Assembly (NCBI RefSeq): GCF_050436995.1
Contig: NC_134770.1
Coordinates: 3,606,501-3,670,500, forward strand
From: Anticarsia gemmatalis
Lineage: Eukaryota; Arthropoda; Insecta; Lepidoptera; Erebidae
Direction of reading: 5' to 3'
Length of the DNA: 64,000 nt
Both the position numbers and the translations under genes were made by a program. Positions 12,901 to 27,900 of this stretch are shown piece after piece. How positions within the stretch are numbered: position 1 is the stretch's first letter; each line of letters starts with the position of its first letter. Below the pieces are notes generated by a model that was given only the letters and a program-made list of their open reading frames with translations, was not told the origin of the DNA and did not search any database.

Positions 12901-15900
12901 TTCTCTCTTTCATTTCGCTAAGGAGTGAAAGAAACAAAACACTTTATAAGCCTTTCATAACTTCATATATTTTTATGAATAAGAGGGATAGTGTCTTTGA
13001 ATCTCATTACTCTTAATACTATTGTTCTTATATCGTTAATACTTTTTTTTCCTCTTACAACAGAATCGCCATTATTCTTCCCCTTATATTCACAAATTAA
13101 TAAAATTCCATATAAAACATCAATGGATAATAGTGAAGCATTTACCAATGACTGTGCATCAAACGTGGCGTGTAACAAACGATCCAATCATCATGATATT
13201 CGATTATCGACCTTATTACCAAAAACTTAATGATCAATGTCTATTATTTGAGATTAAAGAGAATGACTGCCATACATCAAATAATTTCTTCATAATCAAA
13301 TTTTATCCTTAAGGAGCAGTATTTTCATAAAATGTTCCATATTTCTGCATCACGTTTTAGGAGACAAGAACAAAACACACGTACAACCTTACGTATTTTT
13401 AGGGTTCCATAGTCGAATAGTGAAAAACGAAACCCTTATAAATTCATCACGTCTGTCTATCTGTCCGTCTATTCCTATTTCATCAACCATTTCATTTACT
13501 TTTTACAAACTTGAGTTAGAAAAATACGACGTAGGTACACGTACGAATGCGTAGCCTTGATTATAATTAGGACCGAATATACTATAATAGTTTAAGTTAC
13601 GATTTTACTTACTGACTTTTATAGTTAACTTAACAATTATTCACGTTAACTGTAAAATTTCTCTCCAGTAATCCCATACAATAGACATTGACCACACATA
13701 CTACAATTAAACTCACCTAACTACAACCAGAACGCCATATCCGAGGTAATAGAACAGATAGAAGAACATCTTAAAGAATCCCACAGCGAGGTCGGCGGGC
13801 GGCATCTGCTGCATGTCTGCGATCTTCTGCTTTATGTTAGAAGGAGATAAGGACGAGAATGCCGTGGAGAAACCGTCTTTGACCGATTGAAGACCGCGGC
13901 GGAAGGGATCTTTGCCGGCTCTGAAACAAATGAAGAATTTATTGTATTGATAACAGCATTCGAGAGATGACTTTTCGATATGTTATTGCGTACAAATTAG
14001 CAAGATGCAAGAAAATACTCAATAAATGGGCGATATAAACTTGCAGTTTCGGATCAAGTCTGGTCAAGTATTTTACGTTTGTTTTGGTTTCTTTGCTCAG
14101 CATTTTTGGAATAAACAGCACAAAATGTGATTTCACGTCCATCCGCCGAAAAATCAAGTTAATGTAATAACCTTGTTACTCAAGGAAAGCTAAATGCCCC
14201 TTCATACAATGTACCTTGTCACAAAAATAAATGATTAACCCATCGTTGAAAATGGCTAACAAACCCAAGTGACATGGACTACCCAAAAAGTAGCCACTAA
14301 AAATAATCTGAAAGAAATCCGCCCAATAATTACAACAAATATGGTTCATAAAGTATTACTACATACCTTTCATCATCATCATCTCCCATATACATATAAC
14401 TGGCCTCCCTGTTCTTGGGTCCTCCGGCGGACTCCTCACTGGCAGCCATCAGTCCCGACGCATGAGTCATTTCAAAGATGGCGTCTTCGCAGAAGTTCAC
14501 GAACGCCTCCAGCTTCTCCTTGTCACCACCTTCCGTTACGATGGAGTAGAAGAACGCACGTTTTGATTCCTGGGGGAAAAGGTAAAAAAGTTTGATTATA
14601 ACGGGAAATCATCATTCAACCTTAAAACATCTTTATAACAGTTATTTAGTAGATATCCCACAAAACTACTGATGCAGTTATCATGTAGGTCAAATGACGT
14701 TTACAGCTTTTATTTTTTGTCATCCACATTAAGCATTTGAAAGAGTGTATAATATTTAACCATTGTTTTTTGGTCGGCCATATATTATAGCGGACAAGAA
14801 CACGACACTAGGCAACTATTAAGAAATTGGAGAAGCCTAATAAGGCTGTCAGAACTAGTAATTGAACCCTAGATCGTAGACATGAAACAAACAAACCAAA
14901 TCCAGGGCTTTCTGCAAAAAATACCTAAATATTTGTGGAACTTGCCAAATTATATCTCTTTTGACAGGAAAGCGAACTTAGAGCATCAGATCCTATTTAT
15001 ATCATAAAAAATCACCATTTATACATACCTTAATCTGCGGCTTCTCCCATTGTTCGATGTTAGACTCCTTGATCTCAAAGTATACTCGCTCAATCCTCTT
15101 GGAGCCGCCCATGATCTCGATACGACCTAAGAACGGCTCGAAGTAGTTCAGTACTGATCCGGCAGTTTCCAGGAAACGGGCTAACCTGGGGGTTTAAAAG
15201 TTTATAAGAGTCAATGATATTTGAAAAATCGTGTGTGCGCGTACTGTATGTATACCATTACGGGCCTTATTTTTGAGTATAATGCTTAAGCATTTACAAA
15301 TTTGGTTATAAATCACAATTAATCAGTTTAGTCGCTAGAGAATTTTACACCGATAAATCAAAGAAGGTTTTCAACTTAGTTATTAAAAATTTACTGGACT
15401 CATATCTTACCTAGGTTCATTAGGCATATGTTCGGACAAGTTGGTGAGCAGCACAGCTAAATTGAAACCGATTTCCTTGGCGGGCTCGTGGAACCGGTCG
15501 CAGAAGCCAACATAGTCTAGTTTACCGTCGTGGTTCGTCTCACAACAAGCTAGCAGGAACTCGATCTCTTCACTGGAAATGGAGAAAGGAGTTAAATGAA
15601 CTGATATGTCAAGGGTCTAAAATATATTTACGTAATTTTGAAAGTAAAAGAAAAGCACGTTCGCTGTGATTGACAGTTTCACATTTCAGAATCAATGTAA
15701 TGCTGATGATCGCTCATTTAGAATTTCATATAGAAAAAAAATGTTTAACAGCAGGTTAAACATTTCTTTCGATCACAATCATGCTACATTAAAAGTAATT
15801 TTATCACAATCATCTTTAGAACTCAGACATAAATCCGAAACAACTGTTTTGACAAGTAAAGGTATGCTTGAATGCAAACACCGTCTCAAATTATCACTTA

Positions 15901-18900
15901 AAGAAAGTGGTCCGGATTAAACCAGCTCTGATTGAAAATATCCGCCAGATTCAATTGGTCACAAATTAAGTTTAGGACCTATTGTCAATATCTTTCCTTC
16001 CTATCGCAAAAGAAAATACAGTCTGTAACTACTTACGGTGTATAACTCTTTTGCTGTTCCATCTTTTCCTTAAAGTCTTTAGGTAGAACCCATCCATCAT
16101 TGTTGCCATCGATCTCCTGGAAGCTGGGGCTGGAAGTCAGGTCCTTCAGCTTGAGGAACATGTCGAAGTACTTGAGGATCAGCTCCACGTTGGAAGCAGA
16201 CTCCACAAGCGTGTCCACCATCTGTTTACCGATGGTGCCTGGGAAGAAAAATATTTCAATAGTTTTCATGACATTATTACTACTATTTCTATTACTACTA
16301 TTACATTATTTTGTTCTTTGCGAGAAAAAGGTGTGATTTTATGGGTGTAATATTAATTCTATGAAATAACGGAGCGGATAGAGTATTTTTTTAAATACTG
16401 GAGCGTTATCGTTGGCGTAGAAGGAAAGAAAATAACTCATTGTTAATATTGGTTTCGTAGTTTTATGAATTTGACAAAATATTAGTTTACAATTTACTTA
16501 TTTGCTCAACAGTTGTTTAACTTAGTTATGTACGCCGACTAGAAATATGTATTTGGGACTGGATGTTAATCAAAATAAAGTTAAACTCCTTTTTCTATAA
16601 AATATTTGAACAGCTAAACAAGTTTTAAGGTTAATGTTAATACATATACCTTAAAACAAATACAAAACCGAAATGAAATACATAATACAGGATATTTTAG
16701 TACCGCGTCTCTGAATTATAGTTGCCAACTCGCTGCCTAGATGGCGTTGTGCATTGAAATTAAAACGCGCTATGGTTTCGTTACCGTCGGGCGTATAAAG
16801 CCTTCAACTGTTAGGAATGAATTTTGTATGACTTCAAAAGTCAACCTTGTTATTTTACAAATTTTTGACAACCCCTTAAGACAGCTTGAGGGGTAAAAAA
16901 TACCCTTGAATATAACTAAATGGCTATAGAGTACATGATGGGATTCTATGCGTGAATACGTTTCCATGCACAGACATTCCATGATAAAAGTATGAATGCC
17001 ACTTTGTAAAGTTATTGTTTGTCACTTTTTATTTTAAAGAACGCAAGAACAAAGTGATTCCGCGCGTAAGTTCAAAGGCCTCTTTCACCAGTTCTAGGTG
17101 GGAATTGGTTAGCGTAACATACGTTATCTGTCACTTTATCCATCGGGTAGGTAATCCAGCATCCATTTATTTCTTAATTTATTAATTGGAAAACAATATA
17201 AGCTTAAAGTTTTACATCAAGACGCTTAAAGAAATAAATTTCACTACTGTATAGGCGTGATGCAATAAATGAATAAAATCTCACCGTTTACGACGTTTCC
17301 TTCAAGCATAGACAACATCATGGTGATCATGTCTTTCTGAAGGTTGAGCAGCTCCTTCAACAGGTCCACTTGTGACGAGTGCTTAGATAACTTGTCTTGC
17401 ATGTGAGAGAATAAGAACAGGAAACCTCCTACCGCGTCCCACAATCTAGAAGAATAGGTTTGTATTAGTATAGTAAAGCACAATGTGTTTGTTGTTAAAC
17501 AAGCGGCCAGTATGTATATGAATAAATTATGTAATAAATCTTATCCTTACGTGATGTAATGAGTTTGCTTCAAGTTTATTGCCTTCCAAAGAGAAAATAT
17601 TTTAGGAATTATTCTTACTATAATTTATTATTGTTAAGTAAAAATATAATTGGTTATATTGTGGCAATCGTGACCTTATTTGAACTTAGCTTTTCATTCA
17701 TTATAAAAGGTTTAGGTACGTATATTAATAGCTTATAGTCAAAAAAATGTTATATGCTTGCAAATTCTTCTAAATATTATTATAACTAATCAAGTAATAT
17801 TTCGTCGGTACCTTGAGTGCGCCAAAGCCTGTTGATTCTGTGTACAGGGACCCTGGATGACCTCAGTGAGTGTGTTGAATACTTGTGACGCGACGCCAAT
17901 AGCTTTGAAGAAGTTCGCCTTACCGGCCGGGTCGATCAGTTCCTAAAAGAAATGTACAAGTTCAGTAAGAAAATTAGAACCAACGCGATCATCTGCTTCC
18001 AACTAAGCAGTGCAGTAGCTTGTTCTATTGTGACCAGACAACTCAGAAATATATTTATATATTCCTAAATACATACAAAGGCGGACTTAACACCCAAACT
18101 AAATATAGTTTCTAATGCTCATCACGAAAATATTTTCCCTGGATTGACTTATAACTTTCCCTAGGGACGCAGCGGTTACTGAGCGAGGTACCTAACCATT
18201 TTAACGGCACCAAACATGGTCAAAGTATGTTTTTTGTAGCTGTGGGTTGTTAAGATTATTTAAAACAATCAAAGGCTTTAGCTTACCTTGCTGGAGTAAT
18301 GCCAGTAGAAGTCCATGATAGACTCTTGCAGTCGCAGCAGGTAGTCCACAGTACAGATGACCACGTTGACTGTCGTCGTGTTACCGGCTTGCGTTCTCAA
18401 GTAGTTCTGCCAATCTGTTTAAAAAGTTATAAAACATCTTACAATATTTTGTGACATTTTAGTTAATCACATAAGGTTTGCTTACTGTTTTGTAACACAT
18501 TCATTCATATATATTACTGAATTTATATTTTTTAAAGTGTTTTTTTTAACCTTTAGTTATAATTAACAAAATATGCTGTCTTCGCCATGCTGCCTGTATC
18601 TCTGCTATGTTATGTGTTCTTTATTTCTTATTTAATACATTTATACACGCACCCAAGTTGTGTCCTTCACAGGTCAGTTGTATGAATCGGAACAGCGCGC
18701 ACGTGAACTCCGCGTCGTGCATGTTCTTCTCACCGGCGGCTCCTTCTAGACCCACACCCAGACCTAAAGAAAGGAGGTAAATAGTCATCATTAAGTTTTA
18801 AACGAAATCTTTTAAGTCATAGCTCATAATAATAGAATTACAAAAGGTTCTTGAAGAATTGCATGCCTTAAAATCTCACGGCTGTCGATTTTGAAGCAAT

Positions 18901-21900
18901 CTCGAAATGAGCATGATCATTATTAGAAATATTTCAACTCATGTGCTACAAAGTAGCTATTGCTTAATATATGCTTACGTGTCAGTATATAGCATGTGTA
19001 ACTATATCATAATGCAGCTGGACCAATGCTGCTGACATTATTTCGATAAAAAAGATAGTATACCTTCAGCTTTAGTATTCCTCTCGAAGGCATCCAGATC
19101 CAGCACAGAGCAAGAGTTCATGAGACCAGCTATCGATGTGAAGAAGCCCACGTCCTTCTTGTCCTTCAAGTGGTTCAGCATACCCTGGGGAGACACGAGT
19201 GGTTTTAATACAGTTCTTTTGAAAAAAAAATTAAGTAAGTGAAAACTAACAATAGGAATTCAGCTGAAAATTTACTTTTTCGCCTGTAGTTTGTTTTAAG
19301 GTATCCTCTGTCAAATAATTTACCTCTCAAACAATTACAATGATTTCTCAACTATTCACCGAGATAAATAGTAGCCACCGTGAATTCTATTTATGCATAA
19401 AATCACAATTCAAATCGTAAAGTATTTCGTAAGTAAATCGTATGTATTTTATTTAGTAAAAATAAAAATTCTTTTCTTGATATAGGTAAGTACTTATTGC
19501 CAGTATTTTCCTCACAACTATAGACTAGTCAATTAACAATTGCGATAAAAACCACGTTATATAAATAATTATATACTCACCATTTGAATGTCAATATTAC
19601 CGCCCCTCAATATCGAAATACCGAGCTGCAGCGTCTTCATCACCATGTCACTGGGGACGCCCTTCGACGCAGATATGTGAAGTAACACCATCTCTGCCAC
19701 TCCTCGGTCAGCGAGCCGGGCTTGGTGGAATAACAGCTTCTGTTTCTCCATTTCTTGTTCCTGTATTCATAAATATATCGTAAAGTAATTTACCGGCAAA
19801 AAAAATTGCCTTTCTTATGTATTGTCTTAGACCTTTGCTTAGCAGTGGGACACAGAAACAGGCTAATAGAAAAAAATAAAAAAAATATTGTATAGGAAAA
19901 ATCTGATAGACAAAAAAATGCTAAAATTAAAGATTTAATTTATAGGCAAAGATTTCACAGCTATATAGACTCGAGACTAGATTCGAGAATTGCTCCCTGG
20001 ACTTGTAGTCCCCGAAATAATTTTGAACACAACAAATTTAATACATGAGCAGACTGAACAACAAAGAGGATCTCTCAAAATCGTCAATTTTGAACTAATA
20101 TCACTATACATACCATAAACATATCCACAGTTTTCTGCATGTAACAGACGAATAATATTTTAAAATATTTTTTTACTGGTAATGACGTCAGTACATCACC
20201 TTAAGATCCAACACAATATAAAATCAACCCTGTACTTATTAATATAAGATTCAAACTCACATGAATGCTAGCTCTGCCCTCTTCTTCGCCTTCTGCTTCG
20301 CCACCACCCTCTTCTTCTTCGCCGCCGCCTTCTTCTTCTTCTTCACCGCAAGACTTGGCTATGATATGTGCGTACGACATGTAGAGAGGATCCTCCTGCA
20401 ATGTTGAATAATAAATTATAGTTATATTAAGTACGTCTAAGCTACTGTTTACGTTGCTGTAGCAGTATTTGGCGTGAATTTTTCACTTGTTCCAACCATA
20501 GAGAAACTATTTATCATAGGCGAATAGAAATGAAATTCCGTTTATTTCAACAAGTGACGTTTGGTGAAAAAAAAGACTCTCACATCTGCACCATTAATTA
20601 TATGCGTAAATGAAACATCCGTATTGTTAAGCTACGTCACTTCGAGTCATAGTCTCTCGACGCAACGGCCTGGTCTTTTCATTTCGAAAAAAAAAACTGC
20701 TCTAAATCAAACCATATTATTACCTAGCATACTCGTACTAGTATTTTTAACAGGAAGTTCAGGTATACATCTAAAAGCTCGTAAAATTCTTTCTATAGAC
20801 AGGTACAGTACCTGCAAAGCGCCAGATCTTTCAGTCATGGCTCCCCGGCAGAAGGTGGTGACCAGCTGCGTCAAAGGATCCGGCTTGCCTTCCTCTTCCA
20901 CCACGTCGCTCTTTTTCAGTTCTGCATCCTCGAAAGATTGCTGCAATAACAAGTCTCGTTAGAATTGCATCCAGCTGTATCGCGATTAAAACTCGACTGA
21001 GACGTAACTTTTGGAAGACTTAAAACATAGAAACGCTGAGTCTTCCAAATGGAAATAAATTTGTGTATCCGATTGGAGGTAATGCGTCCTGGCTTTTTTA
21101 AGGTTACTGTTGTAGGAACACCGCGACGTTTTAGTCGGAATGCCCATAAACCGTAACGACTTACTTAGAAACGGTGGGAGAGCCCAATAAACCCCAGCGC
21201 TATCTCCTAAGGCAACATACAGTAATGCATTTTCACCCGTAAAAAAAGGTTTGCTTTATCCACAGATCTATTATTTTGTAGAAAAACACATACTTATAGT
21301 CAGGATACTAATGTTTCATTGCTACGATCTAACACAATTAATGATGAAAGCAGTTTGCTCACCGTTAAATCTTCAATCATAACTTCTTGTCCAACGTTTT
21401 CTTCCTCCAGCCACAGCTCGTAGTACGTGCGAGCGAATATGTTGCACGCTCGATGTCTGTACAAATAACAATCAATTAATATCCCGTACTTAGTCTTTTT
21501 AAATATAGTACAACTATCCAGTCAAATTGCAAGTTTCATAAAGAACGCAACACCATGAAAAGTTTTATTATAGCAGCACAATTTATTAATCTTATTACTA
21601 CGGCATCTGTTCATATAAGTATAAGAATCGACAATTAATAAAGATATTGGCTTCCTTTTAATGGAACTTTCTAATGGACTAAAATAGACTTCAGCGATTT
21701 GCACTATTGTCGCTGACAAAACAACATGCAATGAACACAGCGTTTTGTAAATCTTACAAAGACTTCTTTCATATAGAAGTTGCATCCACAATCTCATGGC
21801 TTAGTGGTAAAGATGTGAGTATCTTTACCACCGTCTCATACCTACCGACTAAGTTTATAAAGATGCACAGAGCGCAGGCAAGCCATCGCGGCACGTTTCC

Positions 21901-24900
21901 TCGCGGCACAAAGCACGCGGATCCAGTTGTCTGACCGTTGTTTAGGCTTCGTCGCCTTGTTAGTTCCGTAGCGGCATGCACAATACGTACACGTACAACA
22001 ACTAATACACTCGTTTTACATCAAAACAAACCATTTTCATACAAAATAGATACCTGTTACGAAGGTGTTTAGTAGAGATAAGGGCTATAGAGTAAGAAAA
22101 TCTGCGCACGCATGGGTCGGGGGTTAATTTATTTAACATAGCTTTGTAGTATATTTACAGCTTTGTAGTCAACGTAGTAGTGACGCATAATATTGTTTTT
22201 TGTTTTGTTAATATTATGTACAGAAAAAATCTAACGTTGCTTAGGTATTTTTGAGTAGGTTATTTATTATGATAGTTTTGTAATAATTTTGGTCACAAAC
22301 TGACAAACAAACAAAGGACACCAATTGTGTATCTGATTATGTCAGTCATAGTTATAGTTATTTTCAAACAAAAACGTATTTTATGCCAAAAACTACTCCC
22401 AAAAATATTGGACATTTTCAAACACTCTGTCATAATTAGTAAGAACACCACACAAAAACGTTGATTAATATTGAACAACAAGTCACGACTCGGGAACAGA
22501 ACCTCGGCAGTGAATGTAGAGACGTCTGTCTGAAGCAGGCGATGACGGCGCGCTTACGTTGTATCGACACCACCGAGCGGTACACGTTCTTACTCATTTG
22601 TTGAGGATGGTCGATCTAAGTACATTGTTGGGGGTAAATACATATACAGATACATAAATATAGTGAGCGTCTAAAGTAAATAATAAAAAAAAAAATTAGA
22701 AAAAAAAAACTGATTAAACTAATATGCAACGCGTTGCATACGTCCGAAAAATTGGTTGTCAACGAGTTGACTATCAATTTGAAACTTAACGAGTATAAAA
22801 ACGCCATAAAAAGTAGTGCATAATTAAAATCAACTAAAGCCTTAACCTGATAACCAAATCATAAATCTATTGCAAACAGATTTAGGTCTAAAAGATTTGG
22901 ACTTGACTTTATCAATTGAATTTCCACTAGTCTAATATGGCTCTGACCAGATTATTGCAGAAAAAACATATTCTTAGACGGGAACACTACGACATAAACC
23001 CAATTAAATAAAAAGACTATCCTCTTTTTAACTTCATAGGCAAATTAGTCTACTGCCCATCTCCTACTTCCAAAAGAATCAAAATAAAATCTATAACAAA
23101 CTTACCATATGTAATCCGAACAGCACTTTACTCATCGCAACGATCCTCTCCACAGTATCGTCTATAATCTTGGCTTTATTCTCAGCCGTCTCGACTGTGA
23201 TGTTAGTCTTAGACTTAGACCCGAGTTTAGAGTACAAGTAGTGTTGCCAAGACATCTCGTCCGCTGGATCTATCTTGTCGGGGAGAGTGAGTTGTGTTTT
23301 GGCGAATTCTGCTACGTCTTGTTCGGACATTTTCTGGAAGAAACAATCTTGCTATAGTTTACGTTAGCTTTCATGAAAATATAAAGAATAACATAGTCTT
23401 TGACATCACATTTGCCCTTTTCGTATTTTCAGAACTTATTTTTTTAACATTTTATTTCTGAACATTTTGAAGCATATGTAAATCTTTGTAAAAAGGTACA
23501 ATCACACCTAAGCAGTGCAACAGTTTATGCGACGTGTGTAATTTATATTTTAATAATTTAAGTTCCGTGTAGAAGTTTAATCCACAGGAGCTATAGGGCA
23601 TTTAGCTATATTAAAGTAGCATTCCAATTTATTTAACTCTCCCCTTTTCTCTCTATATTTTCAAGCCAACTACATCTCCATTTATAGCAGCCTAGCCGAC
23701 AGTACTAGCCGAACCGAAATCATACCCCAATTTTACTTTTCAATAAAACATAGTATAACCTTCACACATTTACACAAAAGCTAAGAAAAGTACTAGCAGA
23801 TAGTACCATACCTTTAGGAACCTGTCTTTACAATGCTGCACGAGCTCCTGCTCTCTGCCGGCGAAAAGATTGAGTCCCACAGGCAACAGTCTCTTGAGAC
23901 AGGCCACCATCAGCGAAGCCTGCACCTCCTTGTCCTTGTCACGCTTCTTGTCGCGGTGCTTCTTCTTTTTCTGTTCAGTTTGTTTTTGTGTGAGAGCGAG
24001 CGAGATCGATATATAGGGCTGCCATTCGTTGAACAATTTTGAAGAGTACCGACAACTTTTTGACTTAAAAGGTATTTGGTTATGTTTCGGATCCATTGAC
24101 AATATTTTAGAAAAAGAGAAAGATTTATTTATTTATGCTTTGATATAATTCAACTAGACGATAATGAAACCTTATTGAGGTGTGCGATTTTAATTATAAA
24201 AATGTGGATGAACGATATAATTTAAAGAATAGTTTTTAAAATAGTTTTATTATAATCGTTTTTGCAATTTCATGAAATGTTAAGATTATTACATGAAATT
24301 ATCAAAAAACGTACGGATGGCAGCACTATTTATAACAAAGAAGTAATACGACCAACTTGATGTAAACAATTTTCATGAAAGCAAAATCAATCATGATACG
24401 CCAATCAAGTTAAACAAATATCTGTTATCAAAAGAGATTTCCTTTCACAACACAACAATTTAAAATCTTCAAGCCAATCACTTCAAATTATAATTTAACA
24501 AGAGTTTTAAATATTTGAGACAGTTGTAGAAAAGACGGGCACAGAAGTAATAAATATATTTATTTAAAAACTTCGATTAAGAATTAAAACATTTAATTGA
24601 AATGAGAAAACATTACCATGATTTTGACAGTGGTCAATTTACGCCCATAATTTAAGGTTAATCAATCCTAAAATATGGGCGTGATTGACACCTGTCAATC
24701 ATATAGTAAAACGAGAAAACAGTCTCAGTGTTTGTATACATATAGCTCAAAACCAATCAAACAATATAATCAATTATTTATGTCAATCACAAGGGTATTT
24801 GGTCATATTGTAGGGATGATGCAAGGGGTGGAAATACAACAATTTTCACGTGAACCATAACCTGAGTTTGACTGAGATTGATGGACCATTCTCAATCGTG

Positions 24901-27900
24901 GCCATCAATCAGACAGTCAATCGATCAATCGGCCTTGGATACTTACGACTGCCTTTTTCATCTAGACATAAGTAATTGTGTGTGTTAGTTTCTATATCTC
25001 CGGATTATTATATGAAAAGGTTCTTTTTTACATCTTTATATAATTTAAATGTCTATTACAAAGATTAGTCAATAATTACAGGGAAATAAAGAACAAAGGG
25101 GCAAATCGTGGTGTTTTAACTTACGAGGTAAATAATTTATTATATACTTCACATTTGGACGATAGTATTTCGATGTTATCGAATCTAACGTTAGTTATTG
25201 CGATACAAATCGACAAAGTCGATATATATTACTATATAACACAGAAAATAACAATTAATATAAACATATTTTAGGATTCATGTAGAATAGGTTTTATTGA
25301 CATGGGAATAATAATAATTTGTATCCCTACCGATTTTGATTCGTAAATTAACGAAGATAAAGTCGAAGAATCAAATACTAAAATTTTATATTGTTATGCC
25401 AACAGCTTTCGTTAATACTTTTGCACAATTTTAAAACAGAATTTTGTATTGCTTCCTGATGTATTTTACTATCAAAAGTTAAAATAAAATTTGTATGAAA
25501 ATACCTTGCCGCCTCCTTGAGGTGTTCCATCCACCACTGCTGTTACTCTCCTGGTCGCAGTTGGCATGATCAGCACCTATTGTTAACAATTAAAACAATT
25601 CAATACACGGTAAGACATATTAATAACATTATACTCCTGATAATGCTATTTCATTTCGCAATACAACATTCTGTTCTGCCTTACCATGTTGTCAATCTCG
25701 TTGGCAGAGATGAAGTTCTGTTCCTCCTTCAAGAAGTACTGACTCTTCGACCAGATGTTGAAGATCTCAGCCACGTGGTTGTATAGCTCTTCCGCCTCTG
25801 TAAGACAAAATATGTTTAAAGGAATTGGCTGTCATCCATCACAATGCCGTGGTAGAGTTGATAGCGAAGTAAACTTAACTTGCTTTATTTAAAAATCTAA
25901 GCTTCGAAGACAGACTTGTGGCCTATCATTAGAATTACAATTACAATATAAAAAATATAAAACCCATTGACACACCCAAAAAATAAGCTTCTCCATTTTC
26001 TACCATCGACCATCATCATGATCACATGGTCAGAAAAATGCCAAAATACGAAAGTAATCGATCCTCTAAAATCTCTTCCCAATCTTCAATAATAAAGCCA
26101 CCATTTCCAAAAGCAGTTTGTCATATTAATATACAAACCTGGTACATTATTCCTAAGCCAGTGGTTTCTCTGCAGATCCACGTATTTGATGAGCAGCGGA
26201 TAGAACGAGTAAATATCACGAACCAACAGTTGCCAGTCCTCTTGGATCTGAGACTCAACTTGTGATGTGTCGTCGGTTGAAGACTGAGAAAAAAATATTA
26301 CTTTAATTTAGAGACCACTCGACTAAATATAATAAACCTTATTACTCAATACCTAGATACATTAATTAGAACAGCAAAAAAATACGAAATGTTCAGCGCA
26401 AATCGCTACTCCATGGGACTCAAACCAACATAACCTTTTTTAGAACCCAGGTGTCAGCTACCCGAAAATCTTAATACCGGTACCAAAACTGTAAAAATTT
26501 TTTAAAGTCTCAACCAAGTCAGAAACTTAGAAAAATAGATTATTACTCCCCTTTTAGAGTAGTAGAATTCAAAATCTAAGTAGGTACTTCACATTACTTC
26601 AAGAATTGTTTAAAAAAGTTACCTTAATAAAACCTCTCAAGCTCTCCTCCTTATGGAACATATTATCGGTCCTCTTCCTGACTCTCTCAGCGAGAGGCAA
26701 AAAGGAGTCCCTGAGCAGTTCCTCTGAGGAGTTGATAATGATCTGCTGCGTGTAGGTCGCGATGCGCGTCATCCAGGGCGCGTTCTCGTTGCCAATGTTC
26801 TTCTTGATCAGTTTAAGGACGTTTTTCAGGAGTTGGTTCATGTGTTCGGCTGTCACCATGGTTACGTGGTTGCTGGAGAACAGAAGATTATTAGTCTAAA
26901 GTAAAAATACTATTTTTGAGGACATCCATCAGTTAGTTTTTATTGTTTGAGTTTAATGTTATGTTTTGAAGTAGGTTTTTTCTTTGTTTCCGTGAATTTC
27001 CGTATCATGGTTAATAATATATGTTAAGAATAAGTGGCAGACGTGGCAGTGGTGGTGCTTGTTGTAGTTTGAATTAGGTATGTGTTGCCTGCGATTGAAC
27101 AATTCAGAAGTACCAGATCTTTAAATCTGTGCGATTTATTTAATCCCTTCGTTGAAAATTATTTGTTCGTTTGTAGCTAACCGAGATGCATGAAGATTGA
27201 CCTTTACTGCGTAGTATTTTTTTTAATGAAAGTGCTGTATTTAGGAGATGGATTATAATGTACGAGATATCTTGAGCTTACCCTCCAGTAGGCGTGACAT
27301 TGTCAGGTCCCTGTGCCCACCAGAACGGCAGGTAAGAGCACAACAACGGCAGCACCACATCAATGATGTGAGGCGCTTCATTGTATGTCTTATCTGACTC
27401 CACGAACTGATCCACTTCACCCAGGATCGTCTCCAATGTGGGCATTTGTTGTTCCATTTTCTGCATTATGTCTGGGGAGATAAGGTGGAAAATTTATTGA
27501 CATGATGACATGACTTAGAGTGGTTTCAGGATGCGCAGGACACTAATTAGCTCAGAGGTCGGGGTGCTATTTTAAGAATAAAATAAATAATACTGCTGAC
27601 CACAAGGTCTTGAGAAATCTTCTAAGCACCCCATTTCTGTGAATGGAAATTCTTAGTAGCGCCCTAAAATGTTGCTACTCAGTAAATAAGTAACCTATAG
27701 AAAACTCCTTTTAAAGGTTCCTCGGAAATTTGCTTTAACGAAAAGTAATTTATGCAACAATGAATCTTTTTCTATCCACTCGGGAAAGATAAAAATTTTA
27801 CATCAATTTTCTTTACCTTGTGCTTCCAGCGAGTGATCAGCGATCCTGTTGAGCAGTGAGAACTGGTTGTGTTTGTTGAGATGCGGCTCCAAGAACGCCA

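Noticed and set aside
14269..14595. 108-codon + strand ORF
   Set aside because: Antisense shadow of RyR exon 14569-14367, which has clean splice sites and family matches on the minus strand.
20561..20962. 133-codon + strand ORF with Ser-rich end
   Set aside because: Overlaps RyR exon 20940-20812 antisense; the rest is intron.
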